Positions 36,121-44,548 of a stretch of DNA of 64,000 bases are shown here, one piece after another. Position numbers and translations under genes: made by a program. Every line of letters begins with the position of its first letter. Position 1 is the stretch's first letter. A model generated the notes under the pieces. That model was not told the origin of the DNA and searched no databases. It saw only the letters and a list, made by a program, of their open reading frames with translations. This DNA is from CAVTWH01 sp963738365 (GTDB taxonomy: Bacteria; Actinomycetota; Actinomycetes; Mycobacteriales; Micromonosporaceae): positions 806,001-870,000 of the forward strand of contig CAVTWH010000007.1 in assembly GCA_963738365.1 (NCBI GenBank), given 5' to 3'.

Positions 36121-38943
36121 ATGACTGACCAGGCGCCGACCGACATCCCGCCGTTCCGGTACACCGCGGAACTGGCCGGCCGGATCGAGCTGGAGTGGCA
36201 GGACCGCTGGGCGGAGCGCGGCACCTTCCACGCGCCCAACCCGGTGGGGCCGCTGGCCGACCCGACGCACCCGCGCGCCGGGGCGCCGAAGCTGCACGTA
36301 CAGGACATGTTCCCGTACCCGTCCGGCGCCGGCCTGCACGTCGGCCACCCGCTGGGCTACATCGGCACCGACTGCTACACCCGGTTCCAGCGGATGGCCG
36401 GCTACAACGTGCTGCACCCGATGGGCTTCGACGCCTTCGGCCTGCCGGCCGAGCAGTACGCCGTGCAGACCGGCACCCACCCGCGCAAGACCACCGAGGA
36501 CAACGTCGAGCGGTACCGCAGCCAGCTGCGCCGGCTGGGGCTGGCCTACGACAACCGCCGCAGCCTGGCCACCACCGACGTCGGCTACTACCGGTGGACC
36601 CAGTGGATCTTCCTGCAGATCTTCAACTCCTGGTACGACCCCGCGGTGCGCAAGGCCCGCCCGATCGGCACCCTGATCGGCGCGTACGAGACCGGCGCCC
36701 GACCCACCCCGGACGGCCGCCCGTGGGGGCAGCTGACCGACGTGGAGCGGCGCCGCATCATCGACGCACACCGGCTGGCCTACATCAGCGAGGCGCCGGT
36801 GAACTGGTGCCCGGGCCTGGGCACGGTGGTGGCCAACGAGGAGATCACCCCGGACGGGCGCTCCGAGCGGGGCAACTTCCCGGTCTTCAAGCGCAACCTG
36901 AAGCAGTGGATGATGCGCATCACCGCCTACGGTGACCGGCTGCTGGAGGACCTGGATACGCTGGACTGGCCCGAGTCGATCAAGCTGATGCAGCGCAACT
37001 GGATCGGCCGCTCGACCGGGGCGTACATCGACTTCCCGACCGGAGCCGGTGCGCTGCGGGTCTTCACCACCCGGCCGGACACCGTCTTCGGCGCCACCTA
37101 CATGGTCGCCGCGCCCGAGCACGAGCTGGTGGACGCGCTGGTCCCGCAGGTGTGGCCGGCCGGTACCAAGCCGGCCTGGACCGACGGGCACGCCACCCCG
37201 GGCGAGGCGGTGGCCCACTACCGGGCCTTCGCCGCCGGCAAGACCGACGTCGAGCGGCAGGCCGACGCCAAGGAGAAGACCGGCGTCTTCATCGGGGCGT
37301 ACGCCACCAACCCGGCCAACGGCGCCGAGATCCCGATCTTCATCGCCGACTACGTACTGGCCGGCTACGGCACCGGCGCGATCATGGCGGTACCCGGCCA
37401 GGACGAGCGGGACTGGGACTTCGCCGAGGTCTTCGACCTGCCGATCGTGCGCACCGTGCAGCCGCCCGCCGACTTCGACGGCAAGGCGTACACCGGCACC
37501 GGGCCGGCGATCAACAGCGGATTCCTGGACGGCAACGACGTCGCCGACGCCAAGAAGGCGATCATCGCCTGGCTGGAGGAGCGCCGGGTCGGCCAGGGGG
37601 CGGTCACCTACCGGCTGCGCGACTGGCTGTTCAGCCGGCAGCGGTACTGGGGTGAGCCGTTCCCGATCGTCTACGACGAGACCGGCCTGCCGGTGGCGCT
37701 GCCGGACAGCGCGCTGCCGGTCGAGCTGCCCGAGGTGGCCGACTTCTCCCCGAAGACCTTCGACCCGCAGGACGCCGACTCCACCCCGGAGACGCCGCTG
37801 TCGCGCAACACCGACTGGGTCGAGGTGGAGCTGGACCTGGGCGACGGGCCGAAGCGGTACACCCGGGAGACCAACGTGATGCCGCAGTGGGCCGGCTCCT
37901 GCTGGTACGAGCTGCGCTACCTGGACCCGACCAACACGGAGAAGTTCGTCGACCCGGCCAACGAGGCGTACTGGATGGGGCCGCAGCGCCCGGGCGACTG
38001 CGGCGGCGTCGACCTGTACGTCGGCGGCGTCGAGCACGCCGTGCTGCACCTGCTGTACGCCCGCTTCTGGCACAAGGTGCTGTACGACCTGGGCCACGTG
38101 TCCAGCTTCGAGCCGTTCCGCCGGCTGTTCAACCAGGGCTACATCCAGGCCTACGCCTACATCGACGCCCGGGGCGCCTACGTGCCCGCCGAGGAGGTCG
38201 TCGAGGTCGACGGCGGGTACGAGTGGAACGGCCAGCCGGTCAACCGCGAGTACGGCAAGATGGGCAAATCGCTGCGTAACGTGGTGACCCCCGACGAGAT
38301 GTGTGACCGCTACGGCGCCGACACCTTCCGCGTCTACGAGATGTCGATGGGCCCGCTGGACGTCTCCCGCCCCTGGGACACCCGGGCCGTGGTCGGCGCG
38401 CAGCGCTTCCTGCAGCGGCTGTGGCGCGCCGTGATCGACGAGCAGAGCGGGCAGCTGCGGGTCGACGACGCGCCCGCCGACGAGCAGATCCGCCGGCTGC
38501 TGCACCGCACCATCGACGGGGTCCGCACGGACATCCAGGGCCTGCGCCTGAACACCGCCATCGCCAAGCTGATCGAGCTGACCAACAAGGTCACCGCCAG
38601 CGCGGCCGAGCGTACCCCGCGCGAGGTGGCGCAGCCGCTGGTGCTGATGGTCTCGCCGTTCGCCCCGCACCTGGCCGAGGAGCTGTGGTCCCGGCTGGGC
38701 CACCCGGACTCGCTGGCCTACGCCGACTTCCCGGTCGCCGACCCGCAGCTGCTGGTGGCCGACTCGGTCACCTACCCGGTGCAGGTCAACGGCAAGGTGC
38801 GCGGCCGGGTCGAGGTGGCCGCCGACGCGCCTGACGACGCGGTACGCGCGGCCGCCGTCGCCGAGGTCGCCGAGGTGCTGGCCGGCCGGGAGCCGCGGAA
38901 GGTCATCGTGGTTCCGGGCCGTCTGGTCAGTATCGTCGCCTAG
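36121..38943 (+). CDS. leuS: Leucyl-tRNA synthetase
   Basis: A 940-residue class Ia synthetase from ATG 36121 (Shine-Dalgarno GAGGTGGAG); an in-frame ATG 9 nt upstream is less likely. The HIGH box appears as LHVGHPLGY after MFPYPSGAG and the KMSKS box as KMGKS. The CP1 editing domain includes TTRPDTVFGATYMVAAPEH and GTGAIMAVPGQDERDWDF. The catalytic core has LRDWLFSRQRYWGEPFPIVY. The C-terminus ends with the tRNA-binding VQVNGKVRGRVEVAADA. Cytosolic and essential. Expression is probably controlled by the attenuator upstream. Confidence 0.97.
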   Translation: MTDQAPTDIPPFRYTAELAGRIELEWQDRWAERGTFHAPNPVGPLADPTHPRAGAPKLHVQDMFPYPSGAGLHVGHPLGYIGTDCYTRFQRMAGYNVLHPMGFDAFGLPAEQYAVQTGTHPRKTTEDNVERYRSQLRRLGLAYDNRRSLATTDVGYYRWTQWIFLQIFNSWYDPAVRKARPIGTLIGAYETGARPTPDGRPWGQLTDVERRRIIDAHRLAYISEAPVNWCPGLGTVVANEEITPDGRSERGNFPVFKRNLKQWMMRITAYGDRLLEDLDTLDWPESIKLMQRNWIGRSTGAYIDFPTGAGALRVFTTRPDTVFGATYMVAAPEHELVDALVPQVWPAGTKPAWTDGHATPGEAVAHYRAFAAGKTDVERQADAKEKTGVFIGAYATNPANGAEIPIFIADYVLAGYGTGAIMAVPGQDERDWDFAEVFDLPIVRTVQPPADFDGKAYTGTGPAINSGFLDGNDVADAKKAIIAWLEERRVGQGAVTYRLRDWLFSRQRYWGEPFPIVYDETGLPVALPDSALPVELPEVADFSPKTFDPQDADSTPETPLSRNTDWVEVELDLGDGPKRYTRETNVMPQWAGSCWYELRYLDPTNTEKFVDPANEAYWMGPQRPGDCGGVDLYVGGVEHAVLHLLYARFWHKVLYDLGHVSSFEPFRRLFNQGYIQAYAYIDARGAYVPAEEVVEVDGGYEWNGQPVNREYGKMGKSLRNVVTPDEMCDRYGADTFRVYEMSMGPLDVSRPWDTRAVVGAQRFLQRLWRAVIDEQSGQLRVDDAPADEQIRRLLHRTIDGVRTDIQGLRLNTAIAKLIELTNKVTASAAERTPREVAQPLVLMVSPFAPHLAEELWSRLGHPDSLAYADFPVADPQLLVADSVTYPVQVNGKVRGRVEVAADAPDDAVRAAAVAEVAEVLAGREPRKVIVVPGRLVSIVA

Positions 38944-39006
38944 CCGCCGGGCCGCGCCGGCTGCCGAAGTGCGTAAGCGCAGGTCGGCGGCGTGGACGAC
39001 GCGTCG

Positions 39007-39036
39007 GGTGGGTGGCGCGGGCCGGGGTCACCCACC
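39007..39036. repeat. Hairpin downstream of leuS
   Basis: GGTGGGTG (39007-39014) and CACCCACC (39029-39036), 8-bp arms, 14-nt loop, 64 nt after the leuS stop. Possible terminator without a T tract. Confidence 0.4.
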
Positions 39037-39257
39037 GGTGCCGCGTACCAACTGTGGGTCGAGTCCGTTAAATCTCCCACACACGGGTTGTCGACCGGCG
39101 TCGCAGCCGCCACGCTGGGAATCAGCAAGTTCGGGGGACACAGACTTCACCCCTGGGGGCGCGACGGAGGACGGCCGTCGGCGTTCCCGGGTCCGGGTCT
39201 GCCACTCCGCGGTCGCAGCGTTGGCCCTGCTGGTCCCGACCGTGGCGGACAGACCTT

Positions 39258-39318
39258 GGACAGTACGGTGGCGTTCGCGAGTGGTGGGGTGCCGGTCGCG
39301 AACGCCACCGTCATGTCC
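39258..39318. repeat. 61-nt near-perfect palindrome between convergent genes
   Basis: 16-bp perfect arms 39265-39280 and 39296-39311 with a 15-nt loop, extended outward by GGACA/TGTCC across a 2x2 mismatch. It lies in the 444-nt gap (38944-39387) between leuS and the convergent propeller protein gene. The rest of that gap shows no ORF with convincing codon usage. Confidence 0.7.
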
Positions 39319-39387
39319 GGACCCTGCTCCGGTGGCCGCCCGACCCGCGGCAACCTGGTGCGGTCGGCGTGACGGCAGCCGGACAGT

Positions 39388-40620
39388 TCAGGCGGCGAGC
39401 CCCCGGCCGAGCACCCGCAGCCGGCGCAGCACCATCAATTCGGCCAGGACCAGCGCGCCCAGCGTTGCCAGCGCGCTGCCGCCCAGTTGCGTCCGGTACC
39501 GGGCCAGCATCGGGCCGGGGTGCGCCGGGCCGGCCGGTACGCCCGGCAGCCCCAGCGCGGTCACCGCGACCTGGAGGCCGCGGATGTCGCCGGGTGCCGG
39601 GTCCGGTGCGGTGACCAGGACCCGCGACGCGCTACCGAGGACGAGCACCCGCTGGTCGGCCACCACCACCGGACTGCCGGCCTGCCACGCCACCAGCCGG
39701 ACGGGGTCGTCGTCGCTGGCTGCCGGCGCGGTGGGCAGCGCCTGGCCGGCGACCGGGTGGCCGGTGCCCGGGTCGACCATCCGCAGCGCGCCGCCGGCGT
39801 CCAGCAGCACCAGGCCCCGGCCGTCCGGTGTCCAGGCGGCCGGCCCGGCCAGCCGGGCTCCGGTCGCGCGTCGCCAGCGCTGTACGCCGTCGCGGTAGAC
39901 GGTCACCGTACCGTCCGTTTCGACGGCCAGCCCGGTGCCGTCCGGGCTCAGCGCCGCCCGGACCGGGCGCTGCCAGCGGGTACCGACAACGGCCCGGGCG
40001 TGGATGGCGCCCCCGGCGACGTCGAGCACGGTGACGCCGGCCAGCGTGTCGTCGTCGAACTCGCCGAGCACCGCGTACCGGCCGTCCGGCGACCAGGCCA
40101 GCGGCGCTCCGCTGGCCAGCGTCCGTTCGTGCCCGGTGGACAGGTCGAGCAGCCGGGTGTGCTGGCTGGTACCGCTGGCCCAGTCGGGCAGCAGCACGGT
40201 ACGTCCGTCCGGGGCGAGCAGCGCCGGGGTGCTGATGTCGGCCCGGGCGTAGGTCCGGTAGACGTCCCCGGAGCCGACCAGCGCGAGCTGGAAGCCGTCG
40301 GGGTAGTCGCCGCCGGTGGACTTGTTGTCGAACATCACCAGCGCGGCGCCCAGCGGCGCGCGCCGCACGTCGGCGGTGTGCTGCGGGGCGCCCAGCACCC
40401 GGTCGGGCAGTCCGGCGGGGGCGGTGGCCGGGACGGCGCGGGGCGCGGCGGCCAGCAGCCCGTAGCCGACCACCACAGCGACGGCGAGGGCGGCGACGAC
40501 GCACCCGACGACGACCGTGGCCCGTCGGGACAGCGCGGTCCGGCGGGGTACGGCGAGCTGGGCTCCGAGCGGTGGGCCGGCCGGCCGCTGACTGCTGTGC
40601 ACGGAGTCCAGCGTGCTCAT
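39388..40620 (-). CDS. Membrane-anchored beta-propeller-like (WD40/TolB-like) protein
   Basis: A 410-residue protein. After a cytosolic N-terminus of about 35 residues comes a transmembrane helix (ATVVVGCVVAALAVAVVVGY), then an extracytoplasmic region with propeller-blade-like repeats (LLAPDGRTVLLPDWASGT, LAWSPDGRYAVLGEFDDD, AALSPDGTGLAVETDGTV, AAWTPDGRGLVLLDAGGA), and a C-terminal helix (LATLGALVLAELMVL). The function is unknown. ATG 40620 overlaps the TVP38 stop (ATGA), linking it to the murT-gatD operon. Confidence 0.7.
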   Translation of the reverse strand: MSTLDSVHSSQRPAGPPLGAQLAVPRRTALSRRATVVVGCVVAALAVAVVVGYGLLAAAPRAVPATAPAGLPDRVLGAPQHTADVRRAPLGAALVMFDNKSTGGDYPDGFQLALVGSGDVYRTYARADISTPALLAPDGRTVLLPDWASGTSQHTRLLDLSTGHERTLASGAPLAWSPDGRYAVLGEFDDDTLAGVTVLDVAGGAIHARAVVGTRWQRPVRAALSPDGTGLAVETDGTVTVYRDGVQRWRRATGARLAGPAAWTPDGRGLVLLDAGGALRMVDPGTGHPVAGQALPTAPAASDDDPVRLVAWQAGSPVVVADQRVLVLGSASRVLVTAPDPAPGDIRGLQVAVTALGLPGVPAGPAHPGPMLARYRTQLGGSALATLGALVLAELMVLRRLRVLGRGLAA

Positions 40621-41315
40621 GGCGTCACCAGATCCCGTCGGGTGGACGAGCGTCGCCACCACCAGCCGGCGGTGAGCGAGACGGACAGGCTCAGCGCGGC
40701 CGGGATGAGGGTCAGCGGGTTGAAGCCGCCCGCCGCGCCGGCCGCCGCGCCGATCGCGGCGTAGGTCACCGCCGACGGCACGGCGCCCAGCGCGGTACCG
40801 CCGAAGTAGTGGTGGGTGCGGGTACCGCTGGCGCCGTAGGCGTACGAAACCAGACCGTACGGGGCGATGGGCAGCATACGTACCACGAGGACCGACAGTA
40901 GCCCACGGCGGCGCAGCCAGCTGTCCGCTCGGGCCAACCGGCCCCGCGCCCGGGCCTGGACGAACTCGCGGCCGAGCAGCCGGCCGATGCCGAACGCCGC
41001 GCCGGCCCCGGCCACCGCGGCGAGCAGCGCGCAGCCGGCGCCCAGCGCCGTGCCGAACAGCGCCCCGCAGGCCAGCGAGACCAGCGTGCGGGGGACCAGC
41101 GCGAGCAGCAGCACCGCCCCGGCCGCCACCGCCACCGCCGGCCCGATGTGCCGGGCCGTATCGACCAGCTGGTGGACCGGCAGCAGCCAGCCGGCCAGCG
41201 CCAGGGCGGCCACCAGCAGCGGCAGCGCGGCGGCGCGCAGCTTCACCCCGCGGGTCAGCTGGCGCCGGGGGGCGCCACCGTGGGCTTCGGTCCGGGGAAC
41301 AGCGGGAGCGCTCAT
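40617..41315 (-). CDS. TVP38/TMEM64-family (DedA-like) membrane protein
   Basis: A 232-residue SNARE-associated Golgi family protein with about five or six hydrophobic segments. Family-specific pieces are LALVPRTLVSLACGALFGTALGAG, AFGIGRLLGREFV, and VVRMLPIAPYGLVSYAYGAS (the R-x-x-P-x-x-P re-entrant motif). DedA-like proteins are implicated in lipid-carrier flipping such as undecaprenyl phosphate recycling, a plausible partner for a peptidoglycan operon. ATGA overlaps at both ends. Confidence 0.82.
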   Translation of the reverse strand: MSAPAVPRTEAHGGAPRRQLTRGVKLRAAALPLLVAALALAGWLLPVHQLVDTARHIGPAVAVAAGAVLLLALVPRTLVSLACGALFGTALGAGCALLAAVAGAGAAFGIGRLLGREFVQARARGRLARADSWLRRRGLLSVLVVRMLPIAPYGLVSYAYGASGTRTHHYFGGTALGAVPSAVTYAAIGAAAGAAGGFNPLTLIPAALSLSVSLTAGWWWRRSSTRRDLVTP

Positions 41316-42058
41316 GTCGCTCCGGTGGCGGCCAGCCGCTCGCCGCGCAGCCGGTCCGGCCAGGTGTCGTCCAGGGCGGGCAGCGTTTCGGTGCCGGTGG
41401 CCCAGCGCAGCAGCAGGTCGGCCAGGGCCGGGTTGCGGGACAGCGCCGGGCCGTGCGAATAGGTGCCCAGCACGCTGCCGGCGTAGGCGCCCTCGGTGCT
41501 GCCGTCGTTGCCGACGCCGACGGTGACCCGGGCCAGCGGCCGGGCGCCCGGACCGACGTGGGTACGCCCGCCGTGGTTCTCGAAGCCGGTGAGGGTGGGC
41601 AGCCCCAGCTCCGGGTCGACCTGCCCGGCCAGCTCGCCGACCGCCCGGGTGGGTCCCCGGTCCGAGGAGATGTCCAGCAGCCGCAGGCCGGGGTAGCTGC
41701 GCCCCTTGGCGAAGAACGAGGAGCCGAGCAGCTGGTACCCGGCGCAGACGGCGAAGACCACGGCGCGCGCGTCGACCGCCCGGGACAGCCCGCCGTCGGC
41801 GATCAGCCGCTCGGCGGCCAGCGCCTGCGGCCCGTCCTCCCCGCCGCCCAGCAGGTAGATGTCGCCGGTGGCGGGGACCGGCTGGTCGGAGCGCACCTCG
41901 ACGGTCTGCACCGGGATCTGCCGGGCGGCCGCCCGGCGCGCCAGGATCAGCAGGTTGCCCCGGTCGCCGTAGGTGGACAGCAGGTCCGGGTAGACCCAGA
42001 CGATGCGCAGCGCGGAAGGGCCGCTGGCGGGGCGGCGCGGTGCGGGTTCAGTTGACAC
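41312..42058 (-). CDS. gatD: Lipid II isoglutaminyl synthase, glutamine amidotransferase subunit GatD
   Basis: A 248-residue class I glutamine amidotransferase of the CobB/CobQ type. It provides ammonia for MurT to amidate the alpha-carboxyl of D-Glu in lipid II. The nucleophile Cys lies in VVFAVCAGYQLLG, and the His is in GTYSHGPALSRNPALAD. Other pieces: VYPDLLSTYGDRGNLLIL and LLGGGEDGPQ. The ATG overlaps the murT stop by 11 bp. Relevant to the dcw region: amidation follows D-Glu formation by MurL/MurD. Confidence 0.93.
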   Translation of the reverse strand: MSTEPAPRRPASGPSALRIVWVYPDLLSTYGDRGNLLILARRAAARQIPVQTVEVRSDQPVPATGDIYLLGGGEDGPQALAAERLIADGGLSRAVDARAVVFAVCAGYQLLGSSFFAKGRSYPGLRLLDISSDRGPTRAVGELAGQVDPELGLPTLTGFENHGGRTHVGPGARPLARVTVGVGNDGSTEGAYAGSVLGTYSHGPALSRNPALADLLLRWATGTETLPALDDTWPDRLRGERLAATGAT

Positions 42059-43514
42059 GGTCGAGCTCCGCCCGGATGTCCTGGAACGCGGTGTAGTTCG
42101 CGATCACTTCCAGCCGGCCGGGGGGTACCGCGGCCAGCGCCTCGCCGAACGAGCGTACGTGCTGGAACGGCACCTCGTTGACGTCCAGCCGGACGGCCAG
42201 GTCGTAGGCCCGGTCGCCGGTGATCAGCACCCGGCGCCCGGCCAGCGGCGCGAAGTCGACGTCGAACAGCCAGGAGGTGTCCAGCCCGTCGGGGTCCCGG
42301 GCGTTGATCGACAGCAGGGTCGGGGCGTCCTCGGCCATCTCGAAGGCCTCCAGCCAGCCGGCCGGGTTCTTGGCCAGCAGCAGCCGGACGGTCCGCCCGT
42401 CGCGCTGCACCTGGGCGTACCGGCCGGCGATCGAGGCGACCTGGGACAGCCGCGGCGCGGCCAGCGCCGGGTCGGCCCCGAACAGGGCCGCCACCGCCAG
42501 GGCGGTCGCCGCGTTCGCGCGGTTCACCCGCCCGGGCAGTTGCAGATGCACCGGGTACGCGCTGCCGTCCGGCCCGATCACGGCGGTGTCCGACAGCGTC
42601 CACTGGGGTCGGGGCCGGCGCAGGTCGCAGCGGGTGCAGCGCCAGTCGAGGTCGGGTTCGCCGCCGCCGGAGGCGACCTCCGGCAGCCCGGGCTCCCCTT
42701 CGGCCGGCTGGCCGACGCCGTCCACCGGCGCCGCGCCGGCCACCCCCACCGGGGCCTGCCCGACAGCGACCGGAGCCAGGGAGCCTGCTGAGGCCAGGGA
42801 GCCAGCTGGGGCCACGGAGCCAGCCGGGGCCACGGAGCCCGCCGGAGCGAGCGTGCTGGTCGGGGCTGCGCCGGCCGCGACCGCCTCGGCACCCCGGGCG
42901 ATGGCGCCGCCGCACTCCGGGCAGACCCAGGAGTCGTCGTGCCAACGCTGGCCGGCGGCCACCCAGGTGACGCTGGCGCTGTCCCGGGCGGCCCAGGTGA
43001 CCATCGGGTCGTCGGCGTTGGCCACCAGCGCGACGTCCTGGCCGCGCAGCGTGTCGCGCCACAGCTGGGCCATCATCGCCACCTCCTTGGCCCGGTCGAG
43101 CTGGTCGCGGCTGAGGTTGAGCAGCGCGACCACCCGCGGGTGGGTGGCGGCGAGTACCTGGGGCAGGTAGTGCTCGTCGGTCTCCAGGACGGCGTACGGG
43201 GTGTCGCCGGCCTTGGCCAGCGCCGAGGTGTGCCCGGTCGGCATGTTGGCGCCGAGCGAGTTGGTCGCCACCTCGCCGAGCACCCCCATCGCCGCGGTGG
43301 TGAGCCGGGTGGTGGTGGTCTTGCCGTTGGTACCGGAGATCAGGGCGATCGCTCGGCCGGCCGCCAGGTGGGCCAGCAGGTCGGGGTCGATCAGCAGGCC
43401 CAGCCGGCCGCCGATGACCGACCCGTCGCCGCGTCCGGTCGCCCGGGACAGCGCGGCGGCGCCCTTGGAGACGGATGTGGCGAGTTTGGCCCGGAGTGGC
43501 TTGCTCGTCGTCAC
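42048..43514 (-). CDS. murT: Lipid II isoglutaminyl synthase, Mur-ligase-like subunit MurT
   Basis: A 488-residue MurT. Walker A is SGTNGKTTT (60-68); the central domain has TDEHYLPQV and LNLSRDQLDRAKE. Four Cys form the zinc ribbon as CPEC (198-201) and CTRC (293-296), separated by about 90 residues, where the family usually has a short loop. Residues about 205-285 are low complexity with (V/L)APAGS repeats encoded by 18-bp DNA repeats. The C-terminal DUF1727 domain contains LLLAKNPAGWLEAFEM and ITGDRAYDLAVRLDV. The GTG start is 6 nt after TAACCT. First gene of the operon with gatD. Confidence 0.93.
   Translation of the reverse strand: MTTSKPLRAKLATSVSKGAAALSRATGRGDGSVIGGRLGLLIDPDLLAHLAAGRAIALISGTNGKTTTTRLTTAAMGVLGEVATNSLGANMPTGHTSALAKAGDTPYAVLETDEHYLPQVLAATHPRVVALLNLSRDQLDRAKEVAMMAQLWRDTLRGQDVALVANADDPMVTWAARDSASVTWVAAGQRWHDDSWVCPECGGAIARGAEAVAAGAAPTSTLAPAGSVAPAGSVAPAGSLASAGSLAPVAVGQAPVGVAGAAPVDGVGQPAEGEPGLPEVASGGGEPDLDWRCTRCDLRRPRPQWTLSDTAVIGPDGSAYPVHLQLPGRVNRANAATALAVAALFGADPALAAPRLSQVASIAGRYAQVQRDGRTVRLLLAKNPAGWLEAFEMAEDAPTLLSINARDPDGLDTSWLFDVDFAPLAGRRVLITGDRAYDLAVRLDVNEVPFQHVRSFGEALAAVPPGRLEVIANYTAFQDIRAELDRVN
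42770..42855. repeat. 18-bp imperfect tandem repeats inside murT
   Basis: At least three to four 18-bp units (plus strand, like GGAGCCAGCCGGGGCCAC) encode the (V/L)APAGS repeats inserted between the two zinc-ribbon Cys pairs of MurT. Confidence 0.7.
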
Positions 43515-43520
43515 GCCGCA

Positions 43521-43526
43521 AGGTTA
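43521..43526 (-). promoter_or_regulatory. -10 element (TAACCT) of murT, leaderless type
   Basis: On the minus strand TAACCT is followed by TGCGGC and GTG 43514. Confidence 0.45.
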
Positions 43527-43642
43527 ACGGATCGGCCCGCGCGCACCAGGCGTCGTCACGCCACCGTCGGCGCCGCCGCGGGTGGGGAGGGGTGATCGGG
43601 CTCGTCCGCGCCGGGATCGGACCGGTCCGGTGCCCGTCCTAT

Positions 43643-43658
43643 CTCCACATTCCTCCAC
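43643..43658 (-). promoter_or_regulatory. Candidate MraZ site facing murT (two GTGGAG boxes, 10 bp apart)
   Basis: On the minus strand, GTGGAG occurs at 43658-43653 and again at 43648-43643, spaced exactly 10 bp start to start, as in the array before mraZ. It lies about 130 bp upstream of murT in the 411-nt divergent gap (43515-43925). Binding is inferred. Confidence 0.4.
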
Positions 43659-43829
43659 TTGGGGCCGAGGACGCCCCGGAACGTGCCCCACGGCAGAGCT
43701 TAATGCGGCTTATGTCCGCTCCCGGACCGGTCATTTCCGGTCCGTCGGGGACCCGACGCTCGATCGCCCACCACCACCGGTGAGCTGCGAAATCGCGCTG
43801 TGTTTGGGGCAAATCGGCGGCGATTTCCG

Positions 43830-43860
43830 TTGACGGTGGAGGGAAGTGGAGTACAGTGGG
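43830..43860 (+). promoter_or_regulatory. mraZ promoter with three MraZ-type GTGG boxes
   Basis: -35 TTGACG (43830-43835), 16 nt, -10 TACAGT (43852-43857). GTGG boxes at 43836, 43846 and 43856 are exactly 10 bp apart (GTGGAG, GTGGAG, GTGGGG), matching the direct-repeat operators known for MraZ autoregulation in other bacteria. They occupy the spacer and -10, so binding would block RNA polymerase. The 5' UTR would be about 60 nt. Confidence 0.75.
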
Positions 43861-43925
43861 GCGCATTGGCGGGGCTGGGAGGCTCGGCCGGTCCCGGGGG
43901 GTCGGGATGTGGGGGGTGGGGCCGC

Positions 43926-44357
43926 ATGTTTCTGGGCACCCATACGCCGCGCCTCGACGACAAGGGCCGCCTGATTCTCCCTGCCAAATTCCGGGATGAG
44001 CTGGCGGGAGGTGTCGTGATCACCAAGGGACAGGAGCACTGCCTCTACGTGTTCCCGACCGCCGAGTTCCAGCGGCAGGCGGACGCACTGGCGGCCCAGC
44101 CGATGACCAACAAGGCCGCCCGGGCCTACAGCCGGGTGTTCTTCGCCGGTGCCCACGACGAGGTGCCGGATCGGCAGGGCCGGGTGACCATCCCGGTGCA
44201 CCTGCGCGACTACGCCGCGCTGGACCGTGACCTCGTGGTCATCGGGGCCAGCACGCGGGTGGAGATCTGGGACAGACAGTCCTGGGAGAGCTACCTCGCC
44301 GAGAGCGAAGGCGACTTCGCCGACATCGCCGAGGGGGTGCTGCCCGGCGGCCTGTAG
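43926..44357 (+). CDS. mraZ: Transcriptional regulator MraZ
   Basis: A 143-residue SpoVT-AbrB-like double-repeat protein with two DxxGR motifs: RLDDKGRLILPAKF (about 9-22) and VPDRQGRVTIPVHLRDYA (about 80-97). First gene of the dcw cluster and its likely autorepressor in ring-shaped oligomers. ATG 43926 gives MFLGTHTPRLDDKGR, the canonical start; the open frame upstream is not conserved. Followed by a large hairpin rather than direct coupling to rsmH. Confidence 0.95.
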   Translation: MFLGTHTPRLDDKGRLILPAKFRDELAGGVVITKGQEHCLYVFPTAEFQRQADALAAQPMTNKAARAYSRVFFAGAHDEVPDRQGRVTIPVHLRDYAALDRDLVVIGASTRVEIWDRQSWESYLAESEGDFADIAEGVLPGGL

Positions 44358-44376
44358 GCACGGCAGAAGGGCGGCG

Positions 44377-44479
44377 CCGCCGCCCGTACCGCGAGATCTC
44401 CACCCGCTCGCCGTCCTGACACACCTTCCCCGGTGTCAGGGGGGCGGAGCGGATGGGGATCTGACGGTACGGGCGGCGG
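44377..44479 (+). other. 103-nt nested inverted repeat between mraZ and rsmH
   Basis: Outer arms of 15 bp (44377-44391 / 44465-44479) are perfect. Inside, AGATCTCC pairs with GGGGATCT, CCGCTC with GAGCGG, and an apical stem CCTGACAC (44415-44422) with GTGTCAGG (44433-44440) closes a 10-nt loop. Over 35 base pairs in about 100 nt. No T tract. It could be an RNA processing or attenuation element within the dcw transcript, or a palindromic repeat element. Confidence 0.7.
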
Positions 44480-44548
44480 AAGTGTCCATGGGGTCCGGTG
44501 ACGGTCCGCGAACCACCACCGGAACACCCACGAGCAAGGGGGTTGCAG

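Noticed and set aside
36076..38703. 875-codon open frame antisense to leuS
   Set aside because: Shadow of leuS; composition typical of antisense frames and no family resemblance.
38992..39372. 126-codon open frame between leuS and the convergent gene
   Set aside because: No recognisable domain, atypical composition, and the large 39258-39318 palindrome lies inside it. Kept as intergenic.
43515..43925. Possible RNase P RNA or other known ncRNA upstream of mraZ
   Set aside because: None of the conserved RNase P blocks is visible; only promoter-like and GTGG-box elements were found.
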